Of a DNA stretch of 64,000 nt, positions 35,061 to 48,326 are shown piece by piece (the first letter of the stretch is position 1; every line of letters begins with the position of its first letter). The notes below the pieces were generated by a model that saw nothing but the letters and a program-made list of their open reading frames with translations, had not been told where the DNA came from and did no database searches. This stretch comes from Apostichopus japonicus (Eukaryota > Echinodermata > Holothuroidea > Aspidochirotida > Stichopodidae), in assembly GCF_037975245.1 (NCBI RefSeq), contig NC_092565.1:7556999-7620998 (forward strand), given 5' to 3'. The translations under genes were made by a program, and so were the position numbers.

Positions 35061-35926
35061 GGCGCCTAAAAGTCTGAAATTGTATTCCACCAATAAAGTG
35101 AAGAGCTGATGTGTGCATCTCCACCAGTAGCAGGTGGGTACAGCCAATGACAATCTAGCCCTTCCTCGTTTTAAATCCTTGTCCAATCAGCACCACGAAT
35201 CTGTAGATATTTTCTCCATTGTGAGCGGTAGCATAATTTTGTTAGTTAGTTTTGAGCTCATCATGAGGAGACCAAGATTTGCCTCTGACAAGACAAGAAC
35301 TGAGGGAATCGCCTATTTTCTGTAAGTTGCTTTAAACTGGTATATTTGTTTCATCACACGAATGCTTGGCATGACTTGTAGGTTTAATTGTTTGTTTTAA
35401 GAAAGGGTAAAATTGAGTATCTTTGGGGTTGCGGAGGATACTGCTCGTACAAATAAAATACGCTACGAAAAGTTTCGTTACTCCTCGTGTATTTTAGTAA
35501 CAAGAAGCGCGGGTGTATTGTTAAGTAATAACATTTGTTGAATCTTCTTTAGGTCGCATTTTAAGGTAGACGAACATCATAGATATTTCTTGTAATGTTT
35601 TCGTAGTCAAGCAAATAACGAGAGGGGGTTAGTGTTAATCTGTGATAACATTATCCTTCATTTGCACATGTATACATTTTATCTACAAGTTACTTTATCA
35701 TTTCTTTTTACTTTCTTCTAATGAAAATGTGATCTCCGTGAAAGTCAGTCATTGCCATAATCTGGATCAATTTCACCTGTACCCAGCAAGAATCAGTGAT
35801 TGAGGTCATTAATATATTAGAGATTCCATAAGTCATCCTCTTCTCCCATTATTGTCAATATGTGTTGAAGATTATTACTACGTTCAACAGACTGTAACTT
35901 GGGAGAAACTGGTCGATTTTACAATA
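35061..35926. other. Probable promoter side of the SLC36-like gene; no gene recognised
   Basis: No convincing TATA box or CpG island stands out, and the ORFs in it are short and unsupported. The right edge is the CAATGGCA target duplication of the next element. Confidence 0.35.
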
Positions 35927-38087
35927 CAATGGCACAGCGACGTAGCCAGGAATTTGAAAGGGAGGGGGAGCACTTTTTGCGATTGATATGGATTTTCAAA
36001 GTTGTAGGCACGACTATCTGAGCGGAGCGCCACCATCGGTTGGCGCGGAGCGTACAAGAAAATTAAAATTTTTTTACAAACCCCCCAGATGGCCGGAAAC
36101 GGCCCTTCCCTAGTGTTCATTCTGGTTCCCTGGCCTCTTGCTAACTTGAGACACCTCATTCAATATCACTTTCAAACCCCAAAAAACAAACGAGTTGAAA
36201 TAGTACGTAATTCAATAATAGGCCATCAGCTGAAACTCAAAAAGAGGCTGTAAAATCAGTTTCGTTCCAGCAACACCGGGTCTAGATTTTTAAAGCATTT
36301 TTGGGTAGTTCAATGCATCACAGACATTATATTAAAAGTTCTCCAAAAAATTTCCTGCAGTATTTTCGTAACGCACCCTCGAAATTGGGTATGTTATATA
36401 GACATTACGTGCTACGATGCTATGTATTAGGAACACACTAACGTTAGATTTGGTACAGTGGTGCATACATACCACTCTTTTCTTATATGTTTAATTACGA
36501 CATTTTTTTGTTGTTATAATAGTTGGGTAAGGGTTATAAGAATGGTGGAAGAGGATTCTGGTCTAAGGGTCAGTGAGGGTTGTTTTCAGGCATTACAAGT
36601 TGTGCCCTCCCCCCTCCATTTTCGCCAAAATGGTAAAAAAAGCACATTCTCAACTTTGACATATGAAATACAATTTTTACACATTATAACTTAAGGGTTT
36701 TAATTATAAAAATGTACCACTTTTAATAAACTCAGATATAATGCTTCGTAATAAATCAAATATTTTTAGATTTCCCCCCTATGTTATGATGCATTTCGTC
36801 TGTGCATGAAAGCGTAAATATACACATATAATGAAAAGTTCCTCTCCATAATTGTTACACTCCCCATCCAAACTGTTTTACACATGCGACCCCCTCCCCC
36901 TCTACTTTACATGTAGCTAAATCCCTAGTTACAATGAGATGTACCAATGCCCCAAGACCAGTGAGCTTATTTCTTTTGTATAAATCAATATATAAGTTGG
37001 CACACTAAGACGTCATGGCATATCGTAGATGTGAAATAAAGTTATAGTCGGTATATATCCATTACCTTAGTACTCTTTCTACAGTCTTCGGCAAAACTAG
37101 GTGCTTTCTCCATGTTACTGAAACGACATGTTTATAATTCGTATTCATGCAAAAAGAGTTTCCAAGGGAGTTAACGTATAAAAGAAAAGATCGACAAGGT
37201 TTCGAATGGTATTTTGAATAATAATAGTTCTATATTCTACAAATAATATGAATAATAAAGGTAAATGGTACAAATAAGTGAATAACGAAGACAGTTAACT
37301 TAAGCCCCAGATAGAAAGAAATAATGTATCTATTAAGACTGGGTCGATGCACTCAATGGTGTAGTAGAGCTGGGCCTTTGCGATGATTCAAGATACAGGT
37401 TCTTCATCAAAAGGCGCGGCGCGGAATTAATAAGTAATTAAAAGTTCATCCAAGGACAGTTGTACTAGTTATAACAGGATCCACTTCAATTCACTGCATG
37501 GAAGTCAGATATGGTATGGAAAAGGGAAAGTCTATTCCGTAGTAGAGGTGAAGATAATTAGATGAAATAAAAGTCACTAAAGACTTGAATATCCTTCAGT
37601 CAAAACTTGAACAGATGCACAGAACGTATTAACAATATGAATAAAACAGGTAACGAAATGTTACGGCAAAACAATAAAGAACCGTGATATTGGAACAGGG
37701 TCAGGGGCAATAGTTCCCCAACAACAGTATATAAACCTCTGACTGGTTTCAGGATGCGGTATTTGCATCATCGTCATCAGTAAATGTAGTTATGAATATG
37801 CAAGAGGTAAAGCATGCCCATAACACCCTCCTCCCCCCTCCCCTCTCAGCAAAAAAAAGTGTGATTTGAAGAAAATGTGGATATTTATCATAAGGTGTCT
37901 GGTAGGTAGGGTAATCTACGTAAAACTACTAATAGCTAAAATGAATATATGAATAAGATCATGTTTTCTGGTTCCTTTAAACTCTGGGGAACAAAATAAT
38001 GACAACATGACTTTGAAAAAGTTAACCCTCTTCACAAACTTCAAACTTGATTAAAATTTCAGACTAAGATATCAAGATTTAACACCA

Positions 38088-40059
38088 TCACAGTTCATCC
38101 TCCAAATCATCTTCCCCTGCATCAACAATCTCAACATCTTCTTGGAAGTTCCTGCAATTTCTATATTTACATAGGTCTGTACACGGTAGTTGTGCATTCA
38201 TTCAGGAACATCTTCCTTTAAGACATTTGCCGACTCTACAGCTACTGCTGACACACTGAAGCAAAACATCTGGGTCAGGTGGCTTCGTCATCCAAGTGAT
38301 TATAAGGTCATCATTTCAAGTTTCCATCCATGTCCCTCTGGTGAGAGTGCATCAATCCTTTGCTGCAATGCCCTACTGTGAATAGCAGCCTGGTTGGTGC
38401 AGCGCTTAACATGCTGGATCAGAGCATCTTTTGTTGGTGGTAAACTCTGCTCTGAGGAGGAGATGAACAAAACACCTTGCACCATGAAATTGGATATTTT
38501 TGAGTCTCACATTTTATGATGGGGTACCAATATAATTACAATTAAGCTAGAAATAAGTTGCAAATTACTTTAATAATTTCAATGGAAAGATTAACCTGAT
38601 ATTGCATCTCAAAGCGTTTAGAGAATTTTTTAATTTTCCTTGAGGGAGGACCCCCATATTCCAAAAGTCCTAGATCCACCCCTGAACACTCAATGAACCA
38701 CACTTTGAAGAGAGTACTTTACCTTTCAAGATCTGTATGTCTTCCTTGTCAAGAATTGTATCTAGTTTCTTCAACATAGAGAGTGGTACCTCACTTCAAT
38801 GGCAACAATCTTTTCCTCTAATATTCATAAAATCTGGGCTCATCTTTTTTCCGCTCTGCTGCTTGTCGAAGCAATACTTTAATAAAATGAAATAAAAAAA
38901 ACCAAATTGTTTTGCATTTTCTGTTGATCAAAATGTAAGTTTGAACAAATAAGAACTAAGACAATTTTATTTATATACCATTTGATCTGCTCATCTTCTA
39001 TGGACAAACAAAGACACATTCAAATTTTGAAAACCAGTGTCATGCAAAAAAAGAATTAAAACAAGCTTTTTTTGACAGTACAGTACATTATCTCTTAATG
39101 TTATGGTTTAAATTATACAATGGTAGATTATATCTGTTACTAATAATAAAGGAGACAGATACTTGTTCATTTTGGTAAAGCTAGACAGGCTGACCATAAG
39201 ACCTTGCAAACCTAACCTTATTGCACCTTTGTTACACTTATTTTTCTAACTAATATAATATCTCTATCATTCAAATAAAGGGCCACAGTAAGAAAACTAT
39301 GAAGCCTGTATTTAACACTTAGGCTAGTGCCCCAGATGGAGAATTTGAAACAAATTTCCGTTCCTACCACCTTATAACAAAACAAATCAGATGACCATGC
39401 CACTAATTATATTATGTTCAGGTCCAACACTGTGCCCTTTGACTTGGATTCTATCCCTCAAGAGCTACTGATCTTGCATTATGCAACTTCTCTTAACACT
39501 TCAACTATGCCATAGAAGTGAAAGTACTGTAGAGTCGTGTAGTATGCTTAGGCTTACCTCCATCGAAAGTCTCTGCCTGCTGCAGCTTGTCCTGCACCCG
39601 TTTGCAACGCCGAGTAATGTATTGTTTCTTTTCCCACATATAATAAATTGAACAGGCAATACACCAGAGCTTCTGCTTGGTTTCCTCGATCTTTTCCGTT
39701 AATTCTTCGTTTAAAATCATATGGGGTCTACTCTGGTACTGTCCGTTTTCTTGCAGCAATGTGCTTGCTATCAACGAACCGCCTGTAACACTTATCGTGG
39801 AACCCCATCATACTATGCTGTTGAACACACGCTTGATCGTAGTAGGCCATGGAGTAATCAGTAGTACGGCGATATCACTGTCTCCGCCGCTGAGATTAAG
39901 CCAATCTTTAGCGCAGCAAGTAACTTTAGTCCATCGTTTATTCGTCAGTGCCTTGACTGCTTCAAATTTTACAGATTCAATGTGCACTGTAGCTAGTAAA
40001 TATTTATCGCAAACGCTGTTTTGGACCTTGGCAAGCCGATCAACAACAACAGGCAACAA
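38088..40059 (-). pseudogene. Decayed multi-exon gene of a Cys-rich invertebrate family inside the hAT-like element
   Basis: Pieces in transcript order: (1) ~40059-39558, with WTKVTCCAKDWLNLSGGD, then in another frame GFHDKCYRRFVDSKHIAAR, then WCIACSIYYMW and KLQQAETFDGG, ending at a GTAAGC donor; (2) 38876-38723, with VLLRQAAERKKDE and IVAIEVRYHSLC split over three frames, ending at GTAAAG; (3) 38451-38088, with SLPPTKDALIQHVKRC, PEGHGWKLE, ITWMTKPPDPDVLLQC and LPCTDLCKYRNC. Splice phases between pieces agree. At least three frameshifts and an in-frame TGA in the Cys-rich tail show it is dead. The layout (FHxxCY, QAE..DGG, RYHxxC, LPPTxDALxQH, spaced Cys) matches a protein family I recognise from many aquatic invertebrates but cannot name. 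Confidence 0.6.
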
Positions 40060-40122
40060 AGTGCTGCAGCTCTATACATATAAAGTCTGTAAATCAACGA
40101 TAGGCTTATTTGACTGTGGAAT

Positions 40123-40230
40123 GTTCTCAACTGAAATTTTATCGGCGTTAACGGGTTCTTAGGTAGATGTTAAAAAACTGACAAGATCGTATCCTAGTCT
40201 TTTTCGGCGGGTAGAGTATTGAATGAAACG
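40123..40230. repeat. Direct repeat inside the hAT-like element
   Basis: Matches 40773-40881 with substitutions and small indels (shared core ATGTTAAAAAACTGACAAG). The ~650-bp spacing suggests internal duplication or an insertion between copies. Confidence 0.65.
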
Positions 40231-41620
40231 GCACGCGATATGAATGACAGCCTAGATGACAGAAGAATAGGTCACCTAATTTAGCCATAATCTTGCTACG
40301 TTCATTTCAATAGTTTTTCCTGTCTAGACTCTTAAACTCGTCCAGCAAGCTTATGGATTTGAATTATGGGTGTTTTAATAAAAAAAATAACTTGGCCAAA
40401 AAAAGTGTAGGCCCGGGCCTACAGTGCTACATACTGGCTACGCCCCTGATAGTTCTATATTAGGATTAGATCTCTTACTGAAATATGGCTGACCTAATAA
40501 GGTGACAAAGAGTACAAGTTTTATGTAGAAAAAGGGCACATTTTTAACCTGAGGAAAAGTGGGGGCACTTGCCCCCTGTGCCCCCCGGTTCCGCCGCTCT
40601 TGAAGGTACATGTACAGAGTAGTCTTACTTTTCAACTTCTGATACTTGTAGATACAAAGATAGTCCAGATATGTCTTTGCTACAACTGTAGCTATTAAAT
40701 GTTTAAGTAAGCCTAATAAGAGAAGGCGAGAGCTATCCGACGATTGCCATCTGATGCAAATTTCTCAAGCGTTTCCTCAACTGAAATATAACCTGCGTAA
40801 ACGGGTACTTAACTACATGTTAAAAAACTGACAAGATCGGATCCTATAGTCTTTTTCGCCGTGTAGAGTGTTGAATGAAACTATCGTGCTATATACTGGC
40901 TACGCCCTGATCATATGATATCAGTAGGCCTACCAGCAGATTTTGTTTCCTGTTTAAATTCTTTTAGGCCTACATGTTCTTTTACATAATATATCAGAAA
41001 GACAAACATAGTGCTCTTTTACAAGTTTTCCTGTAGGATGATTCTTGTTTATTGTCCAATGTCTGGACTTTAATACATTTGACGAACTTAACTGATGGAC
41101 AATATAAACTTTCATATTTTGTAATACAGCCAGATATGCAGTGGCCTAAAAACAAATATCGTTATCGCAGTGTATTAGCAGTGTAATAATTATTTATAGG
41201 AAGTGCGTATCACGTACGATTGCTAGCTTAGCTTCATAACATGCTGTTCGTGCAACAACTTAGGACGACTCATTGAACGAACGTTGTCGACGTTGTTGTG
41301 CATACAGTTCGTGACATTCCATAGAGTGCGATTAGGTAGGCAATATGTATTTTATTACGCAGTGGCCAACTGTAGGCTTGTAATTGGCTATAAGCTAAAT
41401 TTAGCTAATTGCATCTGCCAAACTAAGTAAGTAGTTGAATCAGTAGTCGTGAATGTTACTACGATTACAATCGAGTTAACGGAGCTGACGATTATTCAAT
41501 ATCAAAAGAGCACTGACAAAATACCATGCTAAAAAACGACAGTTTAAAAAAAAAAATCGACACTGAAAGGGGGGGCGGTCGCTCCCCGTGCTCCCCCCTA
41601 GCTACGTCCCTGCAATGGCA

Positions 41621-42920
41621 TGCATAGCAAACAAAACAAAATACAGAAAGTAAGATTTACTAACCCTACAGAGGGGGCCTTTGGGTCTAACTACTTAACA
41701 TATTGACTTCGCAATGAGTTTAGCCTAGGCTAGGCTAGTGTAATGGGCCTTGGCTAAAGTTACTGTTGGCTATATGGGAGCTAACTTACTGGCCTAGGCT
41801 AGGCCTACTTTGTCCTGACTTACTGTGTATCCTAAATTTAAACTAAATGGAAGCAATGCGATTAAACATTGTAAGATTGATATCCAGTTGATTGAAATCT
41901 ATTATCCTTACCTCATCTTGTTTTCAAAGACGTTCCACTCGTTGAAAATTGTTAGGCAGTAGATTTGAAGAAGTTAATCATTGAGAATCAGGCTGGGATC
42001 GTCAATCTCGTCCCGTGACGTGTATGTCACTGTACTGTAAAATAGATTTTGCCAGGCGCAAGTAGCGTTAATCCTACACAATACAGTGACTAAAACCCAG
42101 GAAGGGAGTGTTCCGAGTTCAAGTTATACCGGATCAATAGTATGGAAGCGTAGAGGAGGCATAACATTAACAACTTTTAGTTCTTACTTAATATAGTTAA
42201 TATATATGACAGGAACTTTGCCGCGTTGAAAAGGGTTCAAATTGAAATTAATGCATAGTGCACTGTATAATAGCAAATAGATTATGAACATGAATTAAAG
42301 CATAAAATTTAACTTAAATAGCTGAACTAACAACGTGCATATAGCTTTTACAATGACAAGGTGACAAGTAAATAACTTTCCGCTCCTTCGGCGAATAGCA
42401 AACTGCACAAACGAAAATCTTTGTTTTCAAACGATGGAAAATAAATTTGCAATTTACTAACTAGTAATGGTTTGAGTTACTTTGTTACTTCTTTAATCGA
42501 ACAGTTTTGGTTTTCTTCCCAAGTTATCCGATGCTCACAAGATAACAACTCTTGTGTTTGGTACTCTCTATATACATATGACAAACTTGGGACACTCCCT
42601 CCTCCGCTTTTTTTGAGTTAACGTTACAGAAAAACAAAAACAAGCAGACAAAATGCACAAGAAAAAAACAAAAAAGCTAATGTTCCGTGACACGAAAATT
42701 GGTTCAGAACAGTAATTTTCAGAAAACACAGAGCAAACATTTTCTTATACAAGCAAGTTTTATTTTCTGTCTTCAATAATTTGAATGACATATTTTATGT
42801 TACATAAAAATCATTACATTTTCATCATTGTACAGCTATTCCTGTTTAATACGGGACCGTTTTGCAATGTGAGTGTCCAGTTTAGGCTTCCGTACTGAAA
42901 TGTGTGACCACTTGCGGGAT
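41621..42920. other. Intergenic up to the duplication junction
   Basis: AT-rich. GCCTAGGCTAGGC-type motifs lie at ~41720-41810. No gene is recognised. A minus-strand ORF (42814-43047) crosses the junction and is chimeric by construction. The last base before similarity to copy 1 is 42920. Confidence 0.4.
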
Positions 42921-45649
42921 TGTTGCAAGGCGTTGGATCTTCATGCTCTTCCGTTGCAGGTGAGAAAGTCCCGGCCTTTGCTGTCTTTCTGTCTATCAGT
43001 TTTTCGTTTACATTTGCTTTCTTTTTAGTAGCAATTTTTTTGCCCATGCGGTCAAAGGTTTGTTAAGGGACGTTACCAAGTGCAGTTTTATAGGGGAGGT
43101 TCTACCATATAGATGTACATATAAATGTTTTTAAACTCTGTAAGAATGAAAATAAGAACTTATCCTCGTTAACATTCACATAAACTATTTAAGTGACAAT
43201 TTTCTAATAGTGTTCATGGGAAAATATGCAAGACTATGTCCGCCTATAGAACCTAGCTATGATATGCATATGTCCAACGTCGAGATGAAGTTCAATAAGT
43301 TTTCTTCCTTGTTCACCTCGTTAGGGATGGGAATGCTAGCTGACCGTTACCATGACGACAACGAGAGAGGTGCAGCTGTTGGATTTGCTCTGTCCGGACT
43401 CGCATTTGGTGTCTTTAGTAAGGATTCATTCTCGGTTTTGGTGGTCACTATTATCGCGCACGTGATCCGATCCTATATGCAGACCTCGTGATCATGACCA
43501 CGACTGCATGGGTTCACAAGGGATTTTTGGTCCGTGATCCGATAACGCCCTCGTTATCAGACCGTGACCTGATGACGAGCGCGTAATCCCATATGAACAC
43601 ATGCAGTGCATGTTTGGTTCACATAACTTAATATGTAGAATGGAAAGAAATTTCTAGGAAAACGTAACTTACCAACCCCACACCCTAACCTCACTCTTCT
43701 CTCATTAGTGAAAAGCAGTATTACAATTTTTACCCAATAACTCATTTTGATTACAGTTAGGCATAGGCGTCAATTTTATGTGAAGAAAATCAAAATCAAA
43801 ATGTAAATCTTCCTTTCAGGATGATTTAAATAGTTTACCCAATTGTAAGTTTTTCGATCAATTTCTCGTACTCAGTGACGTCACCGTTAAGAAGAAGAAT
43901 TAAACATAATTGATTGACTAACTTCATTATTGGACAGAATCACACACAAAGGATGAGGAAAGACTCAGTTATATGCATTGTATTGTAATGTACCATGCAT
44001 TTGTACTTTCTATTGGTTTTCTACAATAATGCAAGACGGGAGCAAACCAGCTCATCAAACTCGGACATTGCCATGGGAAATGTTTTTGTTTACGACTTGG
44101 ACAAATCTACAGTATATATATTGTGAAACAAAATCCATAAGAAATGGACCCCAAACATCCCCTCCCACCCATACCTCACAGTAATATAATTTATGTTCCG
44201 CTGTATGCATTCAATTGATGCTTCATTCCTATTTTTACATTATATTCTTTTTTTCAGTCGGACCTCCGTTTGGTGGCGTCATGTACGAATTTCTCGGTAA
44301 ATCTGCTCCTTTCTATATCCTCGCCATGTTGGCCTTCTTGGAAGGAAGTAAGTCTTACTTTTAGTTAAGTTCAAAGCCATACTCTATCACTAGTTCATTT
44401 ATTTTGTTATACATTACAACCGGAATTAACATCTACCGCAGCTCACGATAAATCCGCATTTTCTTCCTAATGCTCGTAAAGCTTTATTTATAATGTTCGA
44501 TATTAAACACGCATTCATGTCAATTCGAAACGTCATTATGCGTTTACGCAAATGTATTACGCAAGATTGTGAACCAACTTTCTTTGGTCACATTTGGTCA
44601 GGGGTGTCTAAATGTACACCTGATTTTAATTCCTGCAGTTCTGTATTGGTGTTATGTTCATATTATGATACGTTCTTTATTAAATTTCGGTGTTGTTTAC
44701 TACAGTCAAAGTTACCTATATTTCGTTTATAATGTTATAATTCAAATGTTTTTTTTTTTTTTTTTTTTTTTTTGGGGAGGGGGGGTATACGAGGACATCT
44801 CTCAGTGTAGAAGTTAAAGTTATTTTCATGTTTAATACAGTTAAAGTTGCTTCTTTCGTTTCACTACTGTTGTAATTCAATCGGCATATACATATAACGT
44901 GAGGATATACATTCTTCTTTCAGTGCTGCAGTTACTAATTCTAAACCCGTCAATCAAGAAAGAGACAGACATTGTGGGGACGTCGTTGACACAGCTGTTA
45001 AAAGACCCGTATGTCCTCATTGCTGCTGGTATGTATAAAAATCATTGTGACGACGTTATTCCCTGATTTGTCAAAGCAGACCTTGCGCGGTTCTGAAAAC
45101 CTCTGGTATACTTTTCATTAGTCCTCGTAGAAAAGAACTTTATCAATGGACCAAGTCATTATATTTCCTTGGCAAAGATGTTTGCTGATGGCAAAAGGTA
45201 AGTGGGTGTCGTAAGATGACTGTCACTGACCAACTGAACGCGTACCTATAAAACAACAACTCATACATTGAGATATTGTCATCAAGTGTACACATTCTCT
45301 CTTACTTTTTCGTGACAGGCGCCCTCACTTTTGGTAACGTCGGTATTGCGATGTTGGAGCCATCTTTGCCGCTTTGGATGATTTTTAAAATGTCTCCCTC
45401 AAAGTGGGAACTTGGTATGTAAGATTAGCTTCATATATTATTTCATATGATACTTTATATAATTATACCAATTTTAGCTACATGGTTGGTTGATGCACGG
45501 AAGTGTAATTTAGCCCTTTCAATTGCCAGTAAGGTGCGGTTGTATGTTAATGTAATCGAAATGTGAACTCATTGTCATCTTCCCACATAACCGCTCCAAG
45601 TTCCCGTCCCGTCCCTTCTCAGCCCTTTCCTTCCCTTCCCTCAACTCAT

Positions 45650-45845
<196 letters not shown>

Positions 45846-46909
45846 ATATTGATATGTAACTTAAAAATATTCCTCCATGTTTATACATCAGGTGCGGCTT
45901 TCTTACCAGCAAGCTTTTCCTATTTAGTCAGTGCAAATATCTTTGGGGCACTTGGAAATAAGATAGGCAGGTAAGATCATCTGGACGTTTTGAATTCAGT
46001 TTTGATAGGAGAGATAAATAAGTGTTATGATTAATTAAAGGTAAACAGTATTTGCAATAAAGCCCATGTTCATGGTGCATGGGATTCGAATTTGACTGTT
46101 TCCGAAATAACCCCAATTAATCATTTTTATAATATCACTGCTGTTTGCTGTCACCGAGAGATGTTTAATTTTGCTAGTATGTTCAGTGCCCCCTCCCCCA
46201 CCACCACCACAACAACACAACTTTGAAGTCCTGCGCAGGCATGCCAACATAACGTCATCACAACGTCATATTGTTTTCCTCGAATATACAGATGGCTGTG
46301 CTCCTTGTTGGGACTAGTTGTTATCGGCGTAGGAATGTTAGCGGTAAGTAGAAACAGATTATTCTATACAAGTTTTTACCCTTCTCAGATCGTGAGGATG
46401 GAAGTTTTTCGATCAAAGGGATACGATTTAAGCTTACGAAATTATTCCCACATTTTAACCAATAATGTGCCATTGGATCGAACAGTGTGCAACTATTATT
46501 AATTTTACGAAGTTATTACTTGTAAAATTGACAGCCGGAGACACTGTCATCATAGATATCCTATTTTATAATGTTAACTTTAAACTTGATTTTCGTAGAT
46601 CCCGTTCTCGACGGTGTTTCCACACCTCATAGCTCCCAATATGGCCATTGGGTTTGGAATAGGTAAATATTTAAGTACTAAGCTTTAGACAGTTACGACT
46701 TGCATTGAACTTTATAATCCGTTCACCTCTCTGTAACCAGAATGCCACTGTAAATAACAAGTGACGGCAAACTTGATCATTCCTAAAATAGACTGGAAAG
46801 CTGAAAGTTGGTCCATGCTCTACTTGTGGTGGTGTTCTATAAACACCACCAATCTTTGCAACAGTACCTTCCCTATCCCCCCCCCCTTTCTAACCCAAAT
46901 TCCAATGCG

Positions 46910-46910
<1 letters not shown>

Positions 46911-46968
<58 letters not shown>

Positions 46969-46972
46969 TATG
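46911..46972. repeat. (TA)n microsatellite in VMAT copy 2
   Basis: About 60 bp; the counterpart of 14297-14380 is longer. Confidence 0.93.
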
Positions 46973-47097
46973 TTACCGGTAAGCTATCTGATAGAAAATG
47001 GACACAATAATTATATGAGCACCATTAACCGTAAAGACGCATTCAAAACTTCTGTTAATTCGAGGTCACAAACTTTACTTAAAGTTTTCATTATTGA

Positions 47098-47110
47098 TGA
47101 CCTTTGACCT
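47098..47110. promoter_or_regulatory. DR1 motif at the exon 12 acceptor, copy 2
   Basis: TGACCTTTGACCT is identical to the copy 1 site at 14507-14519 and again abuts the acceptor CAG. Confidence 0.3.
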
Positions 47111-47662
47111 CACAGGTATGGTTGATGGGACGATGATGCCGATCATGGCTCACTTAGTGGACATACGTCACTCGTCCGTCTATGGAGGCATCTACGCCAT
47201 TGCTGATGTTGGCCTCTGTATTGGATTTTCTATTGGTAAGGTCCACTTGGGTAATATAGCGATAGATCCGTATAATTAGAATACCTTTCCAATATTTATG
47301 TTGCTCATAGTTTGACGAGTTTGTTTATTAATATCATGAAATATATACGGTAGCGTACATCATAATCATACGTAAACGTTCACCGGTAACATTATGTGTG
47401 TGAATTACCACACAGTGGCTATACAGTCAAATCCCGTACCTATAGTAAGTCGTACTAATTTTCAACAGATTTATTGAGTGTAACTGAATCTCTCCTCTTA
47501 TTACATAACCTACAGGTCCATCTTTAAGCGGTGCTATAGTGCAAGCGGTTGGCTTTAGTTGGTAAGTAGTATTCATAACGTATGAATATTCCATTGTATC
47601 AGCCTATCACTGACGAGCAACACGAACGTTCTACGCAAGGCCGCCGATAGCCAGGCCGGGCC

Positions 47663-48326
47663 GCGAATGTTTTTTTCCTGAACCTTTCGGGCAGTGTACG
47701 TGGAGTTTAGCCAATCAGAGCGAGGCTGTGTTGATGACATACTACTCAGTAAAGATGGTCAGTCGGGTAAATGCGTCGCTTCAATAACATAAGGTGGAAA
47801 ACGAAAGACCGCGAGTTCGAGCCCCTGTGTGGATTTTCCCCCACTTTTTCTCATGTCCAAGTATTATATTATGAATTGAAAATCGATATTATAAGTAATG
47901 TCATGGTTTTAGTGCATGGTCATCTTATATATATGTGTGCAAATATTGCTGTGTACATGTATGTAAACTGTAAGTACGTAACATACCACTGTACCAGTAC
48001 TACAGCACTGAGTACTGAGTGTCATGTCAATCTGAAGACATTGTAAATTTGCACAACAGACAGCGATCATACATCGCCGTTTTTCAACAAGGAAACCGAT
48101 ACCAACGTCACGTAAGTTGTGCACAATGATTCAGTATAATGTCATTATTGCAAGGCCTAAATACCTCAATACTTTCTGCTGTAGTACAACAATTATGTTG
48201 ACTTATCGAATGTGATTTCCCCCACTTCAACCTTTGGTAAGCACGTAGTACGTCATCAACACAGCCTCGCTCTGATTGGCTAAACTCCACGTACACTGCC
48301 CGAAAGGTTCAGGGAAAAAAATTCGC
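47663..48326. mobile_element. Foldback (Mutator-like) MITE inserted in copy 2 only
   Basis: 664 bp bounded by GCGAAT/ATTCGC with ~85-bp inverted repeats that include GGCAGTGTACGTGGAGTTTA and its complement. The 9-bp target duplication GGCCGGGCC is at 47654-47662 and 48327-48335. Copy 1 carries the empty site with a single GGCCGGGCC at ~15062. Long inverted repeats plus a 9-bp duplication fit Mutator-like elements. The interior has a B-box-like GAGTTCGAGCC (~47815) but no transposase. Confidence 0.85.

Larger units (their letters stand above)
35935..41612. mobile_element. 5.7-kb hAT-like element carrying a decayed cellular-type gene
   Basis: The left end is CAGCGACGTAGCCAGG; the right end, on the opposite strand, is CAGGGACGTAGCTAGG. 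Both sides then reach a GGGGGAGCAC block within ~40 bp. CAATGGCA flanks the element on both sides (35927-35934 and 41613-41620), an 8-bp target duplication typical of hAT. Inside are a minus-strand pseudogene (38088-40059), a ~105-bp direct repeat (40123-40230 and 40773-40881) and further MITE-like ends (38665-38690, 40425-40450, 40895-40912). No hAT transposase (BED finger or dimerisation domain) is recognised. The segment next to the left end matches MITE E1 reversed. Confidence 0.7.

Noticed and set aside
38640-38690. MITE right end (CCTAGATCCACCCCTGA)
   Set aside because: A matching left end (CAGGGGTGGATCTAGG type) was not found nearby, so it is noted only as a fragment nested in the larger element.
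39677-40162. 161-aa + strand ORF
   Set aside because: Antisense shadow of the decayed Cys-rich gene. The minus strand carries the recognisable motifs and splice sites.
42814-43047. Minus-strand ORF crossing the duplication junction
   Set aside because: A chimera of unrelated sequence and antisense VMAT exon 4/intron; no support as a gene.
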